DNA of 64,000 bases from contig JANQQI010000073.1 in the NCBI GenBank assembly GCA_028285085.1, forward strand, positions 1 to 64,000. The letters are read 5' to 3'. Below the pieces are notes generated by a model. It had not been told where the DNA came from. It ran no database searches and was given only the letters and a program-made list of their open reading frames with translations. This document shows positions 9,267-18,280 of this stretch, in pieces (the stretch's first letter is position 1; each line of letters begins with the position of its first letter). The DNA comes from Saprospiraceae bacterium (lineage in GTDB: Bacteria > Bacteroidota > Bacteroidia > Chitinophagales > Saprospiraceae). Position numbers and translations under genes: made by a program.

Positions 9267-10238
9267 TTAAATCCCATTCTTTTCAATTTCAAGAATCGCA
9301 TCGACGTGTGCATCTGCTATTTTTTGACGGACACTATCTTTCAACAAGTTGGTAGCTTCCTCTTTATTAGTATAAAAACCGTTTTCCGTAAGTACTGCCG
9401 GCATAGTGGTATTGCGGAGTACATAAAACTGCCGCCTGCCGGGATATGATTTGATTTTGCGATCAACCCAATTGGTTTGCTTAATCAGGTGCTTTTGGAA
9501 AATACGGGCCAAACCCTTTCCGGTGCGGCTATTGTGAAAATGCCAGGTTTCAATACCACGAGGGCTTTCCCAGTCATCACCGTCACCAATAGCATTGGCG
9601 TGGATGGATAAGAAGATCTTAGGCAGGCTGGATTGTTTAGAATTGGCTCGCCCTACGCGCTCTGCGAGGAAATCGCCTACTTCAACTTCAGGGACGACAT
9701 TAAAATATTTTACACCGATTTTATCCAAAGCCTCACTAATCCGTTTGACGATATCTCGGTTGAATTCATATTCCAGCAATTGCTTTCCGTTGGCCATTTT
9801 AGGCGAACGCTTGCCCGCAGTTAATTTGCCGTGGCCATTGTCAAGGCACCATAAATAACGGGCTTTATGACTGGTAGAAGTATCTGTAGCGGGTGGTGTT
9901 TCAACGGTTGGTGTTTCTGCCACAACGGGCTTGGTGACTTCGGGCTCCGGCTCTGCGACCGGCTCAGCCGGATCATCGCCCGGTAGCAAAACGACTGGAT
10001 CTTCAACATTGCTCGCTACCACGGTGGCCGCAGTATCTGCTTCTACCTCGCTGGCATCCTGCGGAAAATCTGGCTCGACCGGAGGTAAGTCACGCGTACC
10101 AATAGGCGTATGTGGTTTTTCTACCACCGGATCGCTAATGGGATCTGCAGTAGGCGGCTTAGATGTGTTATCGTTTTTTTTGCCACCGAAAAGGCCAGAG
10201 AAAAGGTTCTTAAAAAACTGGACGAGTTTATCGAGCAT
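9267..10238 (-). CDS. N-acetylmuramoyl-L-alanine amidase (Amidase_3)
   Basis: About 323 residues from the ATG at 10238; an in-frame ATG at 10325 exists, but a TATATTTG box lies between the two, so the inner start is preferred. Residues 1-20 (MLDKLVQFFKNLFSGLFGGK) are amphipathic/hydrophobic, then comes a long Pro/Glu/Val/Thr-rich linker, then the zinc amidase domain. Zinc/catalytic residues are visible as DNGHG (His), LEYEFN (Glu), SIHANA (His) and VLTENGFYTN (Glu). It would cleave the amide bond between MurNAc and the stem peptide during wall remodelling. There is no classical cleavable signal, so export or anchoring route is unclear. Confidence 0.88.
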   Translation of the reverse strand: MLDKLVQFFKNLFSGLFGGKKNDNTSKPPTADPISDPVVEKPHTPIGTRDLPPVEPDFPQDASEVEADTAATVVASNVEDPVVLLPGDDPAEPVAEPEPEVTKPVVAETPTVETPPATDTSTSHKARYLWCLDNGHGKLTAGKRSPKMANGKQLLEYEFNRDIVKRISEALDKIGVKYFNVVPEVEVGDFLAERVGRANSKQSSLPKIFLSIHANAIGDGDDWESPRGIETWHFHNSRTGKGLARIFQKHLIKQTNWVDRKIKSYPGRRQFYVLRNTTMPAVLTENGFYTNKEEATNLLKDSVRQKIADAHVDAILEIEKNGI

Positions 10239-10272
10239 GAGTCGGTTATTCAGGGGTGAAAAAGCGTTCAGC

Positions 10273-10280
10273 CAAATATA
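10273..10280 (-). promoter_or_regulatory. -7 box for the amidase gene
   Basis: On the reverse strand this reads TATATTTG, matching TAnnTTTG, 35 bases before the ATG at 10238. It supports that start over the one at 10325. No well-spaced TTTG element is evident. Confidence 0.45.
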
Positions 10281-10340
10281 GTAAATTTTGTTATAATGTT
10301 TGGTCGAACCAAATGCAGAGGCCATGTGATGACCATAGAC

Positions 10341-10378
10341 TAAAACAACACGCCCCGTATCGGTCCGATAACGGGGCG
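10341..10378 (-). terminator. Intrinsic terminator of lepB
   Basis: GC-rich inverted repeat: CGCCCCGT-ATCGG pairs with CCGATAACGGGGCG (one bulge), stem at 10351-10378. On the reverse strand it is followed by a TGTTGTTTTA tract. It lies 36 bases after the lepB stop. Confidence 0.7.
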
Positions 10379-10413
10379 CTGGATATAAAGCGATTTGAAT
10401 TTACATAGTGTGA

Positions 10414-12012
10414 TTACATCTTCGTCGCGGAGCTAAATAAGCGATTCCAGCGAATCCCGTTAAATAGGTTACCACCTTTGGTCGAGAACCAAATAAATAG
10501 AGGCTTCCCAACGATGTGATCCTGAGGTACAAACCCCCAGAAGCGGGAATCTTCGGAATTGTGGCGGTTGTCACCCATTACCCAGTAATAATTCATACTA
10601 AAGGTATAGTCTGAGGTCTCTTGACCATCGATAAAGACCTTACCATTTTTTACAATGACTTTATGGGGCCCTTCGTAGACTTCGATGATTCGTTTGTACA
10701 AGGCGATATTAGCCGGGGTGAGCTGTACTTTTTGGCCGGCGGCCGGGACATCAACTGGGCCAAAGTTATCCACTGTCCAATTCGGGAAATTTTTAGGATC
10801 CTGGGGGAATAAGACGCGTGGCATCGGTTGTTGTGGAATATGGTCAATTTTAACATCCGAGCCGGTGCCTTTGATAAGTTCAACCTGATCTTGATTGAGG
10901 ACCAGCATATTTTGATTATTCCGAATCCCGCGTCCACCGTTTATATCCTCATTGCTGACGCCCCATTCGTCTAACTGTTTTGGATTAAGTGCTACTCCCG
11001 GCGTTTGCACACTATAGCCAAACTGAACTTTTGATGGATTTTTTTGCTGCTCTCCGTTGATGTATACTTGACGATCACGAATCTCGACTTTATCGCCGGG
11101 GGTACCAATACAACGCTTGATATAATGATCGCGTTTGTCAACTGGACGAACCCGCAGTTTTTTACCCCGGATAAATGAAACATACTCCGGGCGTCGTCGG
11201 ATATCGTACACACTGAAAGCGCGATTGAGTTCTTTGACAATATATACGCTATCACCTTCGGGATAATTGAAAACCACTGGATCAAGACGATCAATATTTT
11301 CCAGTGCCGGCAAGCGACGCATCTTGAGTTTGGGGGATTTTAAATAAGATTCAGTACCAATTAGGGGTGCCGTATTGTGCACCAGCGGCAACTGTAAAAC
11401 CGTCTCCGGGGTACGAATGCCGTAATGCGCTTTTGATACAAAAAGGAAATCACCAACGAGCAATGACCCTTCCATTGATGAGGATGGGATCACATAAGCT
11501 TCGATGAGAAACATACGAATGAATGTGGCGGCAAAGACCGCAAAAATGATAGCTTCGGCCCATTCCCGGCCGGAAGATTTTTTGTAAGGATTGTTGGCTT
11601 CTAGCTTTTTCAGCTTGTAAGCATCTTTGGATTCTTCGGCTTCGCGAATTTTTTCCTGGTATGCTTTTTCGAGCTCTAAAGTTGGGCCGATGTATTTATA
11701 CTTGGCTTCCTTACCAATCTGGTAGAAAGGGAAGGGCGCATAGACAACAGCCCAGAACGAATCCCAGAAGCTGTAGCGGCCAAATGAACGCACTAAATCC
11801 ACGCACATGCCAGCGAGAATAAAGATGTTGACGATAGGTAGCAGAAGCAAAGCGGGCCACCAGCCGGGGCGACCAATCAACTTGGCCCACGCTATAAAAT
11901 TGAGACCCGGAATCCAGGCTTTCGACGGGCTTTCGCCTGCTTTCTTAAATACACCGCTCAAGGTAAAACACAAGAGCACGTAATAAACAATCAGAAAGAT
12001 CAATACACTCAC
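10414..12012 (-). CDS. lepB: Signal peptidase I with DUF5684-like N-terminus
   Basis: A 532-residue inner-membrane serine protease that removes signal peptides from exported proteins. The first ~110 residues hold several membrane segments and the FKKAGESPSKAWIPG motif of the DUF5684-type extension common in Bacteroidota. A charged coiled linker follows, then a membrane segment. The catalytic Ser is in PSSSMEGSLL (Ser ~179) and the general-base Lys in YIKRCIGTPGD (Lys ~299); the last box is GDNRHNSEDSRFWGFVP. The ~120 residues between Ser and Lys boxes, and ~150 before the last box, are long compared with proteobacterial LepB. The gene has its own promoter (12060-12089) and terminator. Confidence 0.95.
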   Translation of the reverse strand: MSVLIFLIVYYVLLCFTLSGVFKKAGESPSKAWIPGLNFIAWAKLIGRPGWWPALLLLPIVNIFILAGMCVDLVRSFGRYSFWDSFWAVVYAPFPFYQIGKEAKYKYIGPTLELEKAYQEKIREAEESKDAYKLKKLEANNPYKKSSGREWAEAIIFAVFAATFIRMFLIEAYVIPSSSMEGSLLVGDFLFVSKAHYGIRTPETVLQLPLVHNTAPLIGTESYLKSPKLKMRRLPALENIDRLDPVVFNYPEGDSVYIVKELNRAFSVYDIRRRPEYVSFIRGKKLRVRPVDKRDHYIKRCIGTPGDKVEIRDRQVYINGEQQKNPSKVQFGYSVQTPGVALNPKQLDEWGVSNEDINGGRGIRNNQNMLVLNQDQVELIKGTGSDVKIDHIPQQPMPRVLFPQDPKNFPNWTVDNFGPVDVPAAGQKVQLTPANIALYKRIIEVYEGPHKVIVKNGKVFIDGQETSDYTFSMNYYWVMGDNRHNSEDSRFWGFVPQDHIVGKPLFIWFSTKGGNLFNGIRWNRLFSSATKM

Positions 12013-12347
12013 TGTAATCGATTTAGTTTATGGAGCCAATAGCTTCCAAAATTTTGCTGCAAATATACTAGACTTTGGGCTATTTCAAAGATGTTCTTGA
12101 ATCCGAAAGCGCTGGTCTGGCGAATTTCAGAATCAAGCAGTATACGAGTACCTTTTCAAAAATGAATAAACCTAAACTGTCCAATCACAGTAAATGAAGG
12201 TAAGCCCTCGCTGTGTTAGCACAAAGTCTAAGTGAAACCGAATGTTTTCATGGTAGGAATAATACGCTGGTAAAGTTGGAAAATAATCCTAAGTCGGCCA
12301 ACAGGAGATAGAGCAGTGCCCCTTTTTTATCGACGGATAAAGCGGAA
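12013..12347. other. Intergenic region with the lepB promoter
   Basis: 335 bases between the lepB start and the DUF1573 stop. The first ~80 bases hold the lepB promoter (12060-12089). In the rest I see no gene, no strong hairpin and no repeat. Confidence 0.5.
12060..12089 (-). promoter_or_regulatory. lepB promoter (TTTG-N18-TATATTTG)
   Basis: On the reverse strand TTTG (12086-12089), an 18-base spacer and TATATTTG (12060-12067) match the Bacteroidota sigma-A consensus at both elements. The -7 box is 48 bases upstream of the lepB ATG. Confidence 0.7.
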
Positions 12348-12758
12348 TTAGTCATCTAAATCAACAACGTACCCCTCAACGTAAAGAATCTCCGCTTTTC
12401 GCTGCCCATCGAGATACACCTTTGCTTTTTTTCGAAAATACCCCTTCTTCTTAGCATTGTAGGTGATTATAATGCTACTGGTATCACCCGCTGCTACCGG
12501 AGCCTCTGACCAATTGGTGGCAGTACATCCACAAGTGGTGCGCACATTATCGATGAACAGTGGCTCATCCGAAGTATTAATGAATTTAAAATCAACGGTG
12601 ACCGGTTCGTTCCGCGGAATATCCCCGAAATCATGCTCTTTTGGCACCAGCCATTCTACGCGTGACGGCGCAATGGTGAGTAGCGTGCTTCCCAAAAAGA
12701 GTATAAACAAATATTTCACAGGCAATAGTAGTTTGAACAGTTCAATAGTAAGAATCAA
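12348..12758 (-). CDS. DUF1573 domain protein
   Basis: 136 residues with an N-terminal hydrophobic export signal and a single DUF1573 domain (Ig-like): HDFGDIPRNEPVTVDFKF, then NVRTTCGCTATNW near residue 80 and GYFRKKAKVYLDG. The TTCGC motif is the family hallmark. The predicted location is periplasm or cell surface; the role is unknown. Two starts are possible: ATG at 12758 (used here) or GTG at 12719, which gives a tidier signal peptide beginning MKYLFILFLGS. It is probably transcribed with the S41 peptidase gene 60 bases upstream. Confidence 0.82.
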   Translation of the reverse strand: MILTIELFKLLLPVKYLFILFLGSTLLTIAPSRVEWLVPKEHDFGDIPRNEPVTVDFKFINTSDEPLFIDNVRTTCGCTATNWSEAPVAAGDTSSIIITYNAKKKGYFRKKAKVYLDGQRKAEILYVEGYVVDLDD

Positions 12759-12818
12759 TTTTTAAACCGTTTTTTGGATAGATAAATTGTGTAGTGGTAC
12801 GGCACGTTCACTTTCCAC

Positions 12819-14165
12819 CTAAGGATTAATCAATTTCAAAGCAGCATCCAGCACAGGATCCTTTTTGCCTAACCAATCCTCAAGACTGGGGCTAATCACA
12901 ATATCCGGCAATAGCCCTCGATTTTTCACTTTTTGGTATTGAGAAGGGGGGAAGTGCTGCTGATAGCAGGGAATGCCGACTCGGATTTGGGAATTGGGCA
13001 GATGGGCGTAACGACTGGAGCCCGCCACAAAACCTTCGTAGCGTGAGCCGCCTTCTTCCCCAATGATGGTGGCGTCAGCGAATTCTTTCAAATGTCGGGC
13101 AATGATCGCTGCGACAGAGTAGGTCAGTCCATTGGTTAAGACGTAGATTTTACCTTCAAAGGCAAGGCGATCCCGCTTAGGAATTTTTCGGGTCCTCTTT
13201 TTTCCTTTCCAAGAAACGGACTGAATTAGAAAGGGCACTGATAGTTCTTTTTTTCTGGTAAAAGGGACGATCTGATCCCCAAACATTTTACGGCCCCCGG
13301 TATTGTTGCGCAAGTCAATGATCAGATGCTCAATCTGCTTGGCCTTAATTTCCGAGAAGACCTCCTTGTAAAAGGTTTTTGCTTTGAGATCGTATTTTTC
13401 AATCAATCGATAATCAAAAGATTTCAGCGTTAAAATACCATAATTTGATCCCCACTCCAGCGTGTAGAAATCATCAATACTGGCTTCTTTTTTTTCAGGT
13501 TGGTAGCGCGATTTGTAATTAACCACTCGTTCTGCAGTTGAAAGCGCTTGTAGCGTATCTTTTTTGGTCACTTTTTCTTGAGCGGAGATGTATTCGACCA
13601 CAAAGGCCTTCGGCCGTTCAATATAGTAATAGTAGTAAGATGGAAAATTACTGGAGATTTTAAGTAAGGGATAAGTCTCGATCTGACCATCGGTCGGCAC
13701 ATGTTTTTTCATTCGGTCAATTAATTCACGATCCGTGCGACCATTAATAGAAAGGATTTGGTCCCCTCGTTCGAAATACCCTTTTTCGGTAAAATCTCCC
13801 CAGACGTAAAGTTTGTTGTCTACAACCTTAATCGCAATAGGCAGAAAAGGTGCCGCTTGGTTGAATATTGCATCGTGTACGATATCATCCCGTGTGCCCA
13901 GTTCGTAGTGTCCTTCGTTAGAAAGTGCTGCCATCTGGCAAATTTTCTGAAATAGTTCAAATGCAGTCAACTCACCCGATACAGATTGAATAACGGCATC
14001 CGATGTTTGCTGAAAATCCGGGGTATACACAGGAATCCCTGGATTGTTTTCCAGTATTTTTTCCTGTAGAAATGTTAGATCTGCAATGGCCTGTTCACTG
14101 CTGAAGGTTTGCGCTTGACAAAAAACAGAGATGAGTAAAAGTAATCCGATGAATAATGACTGCAT
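12819..14165 (-). CDS. S41 family peptidase
   Basis: 448 residues with signal peptide MQSLFIGLLLLISVFCQAQ. A PDZ-like segment (KGYFERGDQILSINGRTD) lies near residues 133-150. The S41 protease core follows: LIIDLRNNTGG near 275, and VLTNGLTYSVAAIIARHL, which carries the likely catalytic Ser ~350 in YSVAA. I do not see the Lys that pairs with Ser in CtpA-type enzymes in an obvious place; IIGEEGGSRYEGFVAG follows the Ser instead, more like tricorn-type or inactive relatives. It is probably a periplasmic or surface protease acting on exported proteins. It sits 31 bases after the TlpA-like gene. Confidence 0.82.
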   Translation of the reverse strand: MQSLFIGLLLLISVFCQAQTFSSEQAIADLTFLQEKILENNPGIPVYTPDFQQTSDAVIQSVSGELTAFELFQKICQMAALSNEGHYELGTRDDIVHDAIFNQAAPFLPIAIKVVDNKLYVWGDFTEKGYFERGDQILSINGRTDRELIDRMKKHVPTDGQIETYPLLKISSNFPSYYYYYIERPKAFVVEYISAQEKVTKKDTLQALSTAERVVNYKSRYQPEKKEASIDDFYTLEWGSNYGILTLKSFDYRLIEKYDLKAKTFYKEVFSEIKAKQIEHLIIDLRNNTGGRKMFGDQIVPFTRKKELSVPFLIQSVSWKGKKRTRKIPKRDRLAFEGKIYVLTNGLTYSVAAIIARHLKEFADATIIGEEGGSRYEGFVAGSSRYAHLPNSQIRVGIPCYQQHFPPSQYQKVKNRGLLPDIVISPSLEDWLGKKDPVLDAALKLINP

Positions 14166-14196
14166 AAGGTTTCGTTTAATGCTGTTTATCCTATAA

Positions 14197-15336
14197 TTAT
14201 TGTAAGAGTTGTTCTAGCTGTTGAGCCAGATATTCTCCGCGTGCTTCGTTATCTATGGCGAGGATTTGACCCTGACCACTTACCAGAATAGGTTTGGGAA
14301 TTGCGAGCAGTTGGAACGTCTTAGCCATGTCGTTTTTAAAACCGTTCTCAAGAAAGGCGCTATGTGGCCAGGGGAAAGGATTGTCTTTGAGGTAATCACG
14401 TAATCGATCCTGGTCTTCATCCAACGAGATACTAACCACTTCGAATCCTTGATCCTTATATTTTTCGTAGTTCTTGATGACATTTGGAAACTCATCGATA
14501 CAAGGTTTACACCAGGTTGCCCAAAAATCGATCAGCGTTACTTTGCCCGCGATATCTTGATTATTGATCATCGTTTGATTTGCCACTGAAGGAACCTGAA
14601 AATCGGGAAGCGGCTGCCCCGCGGCCAGCATCACCCAACTGTCATCCCTTTTAAAATGATCCGCTTCGAATTCTGGATTTACCTCAATCTCAGAATAGGC
14701 CTTTTGTACTCGATAGCCAGATTTGGGGATGTTGATTTCGATATTAAATGGCATCAAGAAGCCATCGACCTCGCGATAATCTGAGTAAGTAGTTAGCGAT
14801 GTGCCATAGGGACTACTAGCCTGTACGGCAATGAGTTGAGTGGTCGCTTTATCAAAAATGTATTGCTCCTGAGGTTGGGCTTTATTAAGAATGAATACGG
14901 GCTTTTCCTGAAAGATAGTATCCTGTAGAGACAATTCTCCTGCTATATTTTTTAACATGGCAACAGGATTCAGTGCTACCTCTTCTTTGGGAATGGTATT
15001 CAAACCAAAATAGCTTCCATTTTCAAACTTAACCAAGGCACTTTCTGTCGCATTGGTCAGAATGAGTGAAGTTAGCATATCGTTGTTGTAAACTTCGGTT
15101 TTTTGAGCATCGGGAAGTTGTAAGCTGACCACTTGTTTTTCCTTATTAACGGGCTGGCCGCCGATAAAGGTGGTCATTTCTGCGGTCATTTTTTTACGTT
15201 GGAAGTCGGCCCAATTCGCGCCTTGGCTAGTGGCCGCCATGCTGGCTTCAATCAATTGTTCCGGGGTTTCAATCGCTTGCTCGCAAGCGGAGAAAAGAAA
15301 GAGAATAGAGAGGAATAATAAAGTGGTTCGTTTCAT
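14197..15336 (-). CDS. Lipoprotein with LolA-like domain fused to a TlpA thioredoxin
   Basis: 379 residues. The start MKRTTLLFLSILFLFSAC is a lipoprotein signal (Cys ~18). Residues ~30-235 look like the LolA/outer-membrane-lipoprotein-sorting fold, with paired strands and YSDYREVDGFLMPFNIEI. The C-terminal ~140 residues are a TlpA/ResA thioredoxin: LIDFWATWCKPCIDEFP with the redox CxxC near residue 275, and a cis-Pro at LLAIPKPILVS. It should reduce or exchange disulfides of exported proteins while tethered to a membrane. The fusion of a lipid-carrier-like domain to a thioredoxin is notable. The LolA-like assignment is from pattern only. Confidence 0.82.
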   Translation of the reverse strand: MKRTTLLFLSILFLFSACEQAIETPEQLIEASMAATSQGANWADFQRKKMTAEMTTFIGGQPVNKEKQVVSLQLPDAQKTEVYNNDMLTSLILTNATESALVKFENGSYFGLNTIPKEEVALNPVAMLKNIAGELSLQDTIFQEKPVFILNKAQPQEQYIFDKATTQLIAVQASSPYGTSLTTYSDYREVDGFLMPFNIEINIPKSGYRVQKAYSEIEVNPEFEADHFKRDDSWVMLAAGQPLPDFQVPSVANQTMINNQDIAGKVTLIDFWATWCKPCIDEFPNVIKNYEKYKDQGFEVVSISLDEDQDRLRDYLKDNPFPWPHSAFLENGFKNDMAKTFQLLAIPKPILVSGQGQILAIDNEARGEYLAQQLEQLLQ

Positions 15337-15435
15337 GACGTTTTGAGTTTAATACTAATCGAAATAGGTTTGGAAATGGCAACTAGAATGTTTAAACCGG
15401 GTACTTATTCGCCATTTTCATCGGAATACTAAAAT

Positions 15436-16188
15436 TTACTTTCTTTCGGGAAATTCTTGCATGACAGCCCCCGATTCATCTAGAAAATGAATCTTAGCTA
15501 TATTGGTAGAATCGACAAATATCTTGATGCGGTCTTTCCCGCTTTGGTCTTTTAAGGTAAGTTGAGGAATTTGATTGTGGCTCCCCAGAAAAACACGTTC
15601 AGCACCGTAATCACCCGCTTTTCTCATTTGACGCATCTTATTCTCTAGCTCTTTTTTCCGCTCCGCGGATACCTCATCGTAATAATATTCCTTCATCATA
15701 TCCAGGCTTTTACCAAAGCTGCCATCTCCTTTACGATCATAGAAGGTAATGCCCGATTTGACTGTACCGTGGATATTTTCTTTGTATTCTAAATTGATGA
15801 CTTGGTTGTCACGGTGGCGATCAAAGGATAAATGCCCTAAACCGTAGCTTTTTCCACTGGAATGAACGGCGCTGTTGAAAAGCAGGCCACCCATCTCGTC
15901 CCCGGCCTCGTTGAAGAAGATCATTCCCGCTAAATGTTGGCGCTCTATCATATTGACCGGATATTCTTTGCCATCCATTCTGGGCGCTGCGACACGCTCT
16001 TTATTGGAAATGGCAATTACCGTGGTACCGTCTTCGTTGACGATATTGATCCTTTCGGCGGTGATTACATCGAACTTCGCATCCTTACTCTGTGTCGTAA
16101 AGCCACCCAGTAACAGGATCGCCAATAAAGCCCAGCAAGAGATATTACTAATGATTAGAAACCGAATTTGCATTTTTGATAGTTGCAT
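15436..16188 (-). CDS. Membrane-anchored protein of unknown function
   Basis: 250 residues: one membrane segment at ~10-32 (FLIISNISCWALLAILLLGG), then an extracytoplasmic domain. It begins FDVITAERINIVNEDGTTVIAISNKER, a strand pattern I recognise from uncharacterised Bacteroidota proteins but cannot name. Later it has GITFYDRKGDGSFGKS and, at the end, QIPQLTLKDQSGKDRIKIFVDS, similar strand-turn-strand units, so the domain may be built from repeated hairpins. A second ATG at residue 6 is an alternative start. No catalytic motif is seen. Confidence 0.65.
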   Translation of the reverse strand: MQLSKMQIRFLIISNISCWALLAILLLGGFTTQSKDAKFDVITAERINIVNEDGTTVIAISNKERVAAPRMDGKEYPVNMIERQHLAGMIFFNEAGDEMGGLLFNSAVHSSGKSYGLGHLSFDRHRDNQVINLEYKENIHGTVKSGITFYDRKGDGSFGKSLDMMKEYYYDEVSAERKKELENKMRQMRKAGDYGAERVFLGSHNQIPQLTLKDQSGKDRIKIFVDSTNIAKIHFLDESGAVMQEFPERK

Positions 16189-16493
16189 TAGCTTGAAGGT
16201 TTTAACGGAGGTTAATCGTGTTTTGCACGATAAAATAGTGCGCTTGGGACCACATAAGTTTTAGTTACTTATGGGTAAACGCGTGTGATTCGCCCAGCTT
16301 TTCAAATAAAATAGCCGAACACCAATGATATATATGCTAATCCTTATTTAGGCCGGAAACGGATAACTTGATTTGTATCATTTATCCAATGCTAAAATAG
16401 GAAAGTTCTTAAGAAAATTGTGCATTAGATGGGAATGTCCATTGCATTTCGGAAACTAGTTGGCTAAGCAAACTTCTCCTGGACGGTGGCTTT
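16189..16493. other. Intergenic region, little content
   Basis: 305 bases. The only structure I see is an inverted repeat at 16253-16273 (CATAAGT, 7-base spacer, ACTTATG), 65 bases upstream of the 15436-16188 gene. No gene or clear promoter. Confidence 0.4.
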
Positions 16494-16952
16494 CTACTCC
16501 TGCACCTCCCAAGTATGATCAGACAATAATTTTACGGTAGCTATGAAGGTAAAAGGTGGATTAGGGCCCCATTCTTCCGGCCCGACCATCGAAACGACAT
16601 GTTTGCCACTCTCTTTTTGATAGAGATGATAAATATGGCCAATCAAGGGTTTGAAGTTGATCTCAGCTTGATAAATATCCTCGGAGATTTTTACCCGATC
16701 GTGTATGGCCTTGGCCTGACGGGCCAACAGCTCGACTTGCTCACGGAGTTGATCAAGTTGTGCATTGGTTTGTTCATACATGGCAGACAACGCCAGCCCT
16801 TTGACACGGCCTTTATCGATAGGCTTAATCACGGCGCCACCTACGGTATGCGCATAGGGGAGAAGATGTGGGTTTTCTGCCACTTTATCCGGATCGATGG
16901 GATTTTCTTTCCGCTTCGACGGTTGAGGTTCGGTATGTTCTGAATTTGCCAT
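16494..16952 (-). CDS. DUF2452 domain protein
   Basis: A 152-residue soluble protein without signal peptide. It has the family pattern NPIDPDKVAENPHLLPYAHTVGGAVIKP (described here from residue ~17) followed by DKGRVKGLALSAMYEQT, a helical coiled segment (residues ~55-100), FKPLIGHIYHLYQ and EWGPNPPFTFIATVKLL. DUF2452 proteins are cytoplasmic and uncharacterised, common in Bacteroidota. It lies downstream of a TAATTTTG promoter-like box (17009-17016) and is a single-gene unit after the terminator of the coiled-coil gene. Confidence 0.82.
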   Translation of the reverse strand: MANSEHTEPQPSKRKENPIDPDKVAENPHLLPYAHTVGGAVIKPIDKGRVKGLALSAMYEQTNAQLDQLREQVELLARQAKAIHDRVKISEDIYQAEINFKPLIGHIYHLYQKESGKHVVSMVGPEEWGPNPPFTFIATVKLLSDHTWEVQE

Positions 16953-17008
16953 AGCTACTTAACGGACAATGATTCGACTTGTTCAAATGAACAGCCTTAG
17001 ATTCGAAG

Positions 17009-17016
17009 CAAAATTA
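17009..17016 (-). promoter_or_regulatory. Candidate -7 box for the DUF2452 gene
   Basis: Reverse strand TAATTTTG fits TAnnTTTG, 57 bases before the ATG at 16952. No TTTG partner is seen at the usual spacing. Confidence 0.35.
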
Positions 17017-17053
17017 GATAAAATTCCGGCTTCCGTGTAATGGATAAATGACC

Positions 17054-17100
17054 ACAAAAAAAATGAGCCACCCCGATTGCTCAGGATGACCCATTTTTTC
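17054..17100 (-). terminator. Intrinsic terminator of the coiled-coil gene
   Basis: An 11-pair stem with G-U pairs: ATGAGCCACCC (17063-17073) against GGATGACCCAT (17084-17094). It is flanked by an A-run on the left and a T-run on the right, giving a U-tract for reverse-strand transcripts 20 bases after the stop at 17115. Confidence 0.75.
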
Positions 17101-17114
17101 AGCAAATATTCCAA

Positions 17115-18098
17115 TTACTTCAGTTTGAAGGTACCCTTACCGGCCATGTAGCCTTTGTTGTACACTTCAATTTCGTATTCGCCTTTAGCGAAGCTTGTAT
17201 TTGGAGCCCACATGAAGCAAGCTACAGATTCGTCATTGTTGTACTCGATCTCTTTGATCTTCGTGTAGCGGATTTCTTCGCCAGTTTTAGTGTTGGTAGT
17301 AATACCAGAACCTAAATCTTCTACAGCCAAAGTTTCACCGATTGGACTGATGACACGTACAAAGAACTGCTCTAAACCAGTATCGGTCACTTCGTTAGCT
17401 TCGGCGGTGAAGCACACCTTAATGTACTCGACGTTTTTCGCGTACTTTTTCTTTTTCGCTTTACCGTTTTTCTTGTTTTTCCAACCAGAAGCGGATACAT
17501 CGCGAACCTTAACAACAGAAGCAAAAGTAACGACTTTGTTCAAGTCTTTGTTCTGCGTTTCGAGGTTTTCTTTTTCGCTTACCAAAGCTGCTTTTGCAGT
17601 GGTGAGCTCCTCATTCATGGTACGCTCAGCTGCAACGGTTTCTTCCAGTGCTTGGTTGTTTTGCGTGAGCTGAGAGTTGGCTTCAGTCAGCATCGCATTT
17701 TCTTCCTTGAGCGTATTGATTTCCGCCAGGTAGTTTTCAACTTGCGATTGCATCTCCGAAATTTGTGCACGGGCCTTCTTGAGGTCAGATTTGCTACGAA
17801 TCAAACCGGCGATGCGGTTTTTCTGATCTTCCAATTCCTGCTTTTGCTTGTCGATCAGTGCGTTGAGGTTCTCTTCTTTACCACGCATTGACTCTAGCTC
17901 AGAAAGGGCATCGTAGTATTGCTTCTCCAACTCCAGTTTGAGCTGTTCAGCTTCAGCATTTTCGGCGGTCAATTCCGCATTGTCTGTTTTGACTTTGTTG
18001 TAATTGTAATACAAATAACCATTGGTGGCCAAAAGCGCTACGATAACGATGGCAGCAATGGCAGTTAATTTTTGCTTTGAATCTTTTGAAAAACTCAT
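17115..18098 (-). CDS. Single-pass membrane coiled-coil protein
   Basis: 327 residues. A short cytoplasmic start is followed by one membrane segment (residues ~11-32, LTAIAAIVIVALLATNGYLYY), then a long heptad-like coiled coil (~35-190) rich in Glu, Lys, Gln and Leu. The C-terminal ~130 residues form a globular domain beginning VVTFASVVKVRDVSASGWK and containing VEYIKVCFTAEAN and EVYNKGYMAGKGTFKLK. I know similar uncharacterised proteins in Bacteroidota, but no function. It is a monocistronic unit: terminator just downstream, possible promoter 183 bases upstream. It could be an envelope spacer or scaffold (inference). Confidence 0.75.
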   Translation of the reverse strand: MSFSKDSKQKLTAIAAIVIVALLATNGYLYYNYNKVKTDNAELTAENAEAEQLKLELEKQYYDALSELESMRGKEENLNALIDKQKQELEDQKNRIAGLIRSKSDLKKARAQISEMQSQVENYLAEINTLKEENAMLTEANSQLTQNNQALEETVAAERTMNEELTTAKAALVSEKENLETQNKDLNKVVTFASVVKVRDVSASGWKNKKNGKAKKKKYAKNVEYIKVCFTAEANEVTDTGLEQFFVRVISPIGETLAVEDLGSGITTNTKTGEEIRYTKIKEIEYNNDESVACFMWAPNTSFAKGEYEIEVYNKGYMAGKGTFKLK

Positions 18099-18280
18099 GA
18101 TTGATGTTTTAGGTTTACAATTGGTTTTGAACCGTTTACTTGATTAATTTAGACTGATTGATTTGATTTTGAATTAATAACGAAAAGTTAAGGGCGACTT
18201 ATTATGATGTTAAGAAAAAATTTAAAAGTGGTTTTGAATCTGATTATGATAAAAACAAAAATGTATGTGTCTACCCTTTA

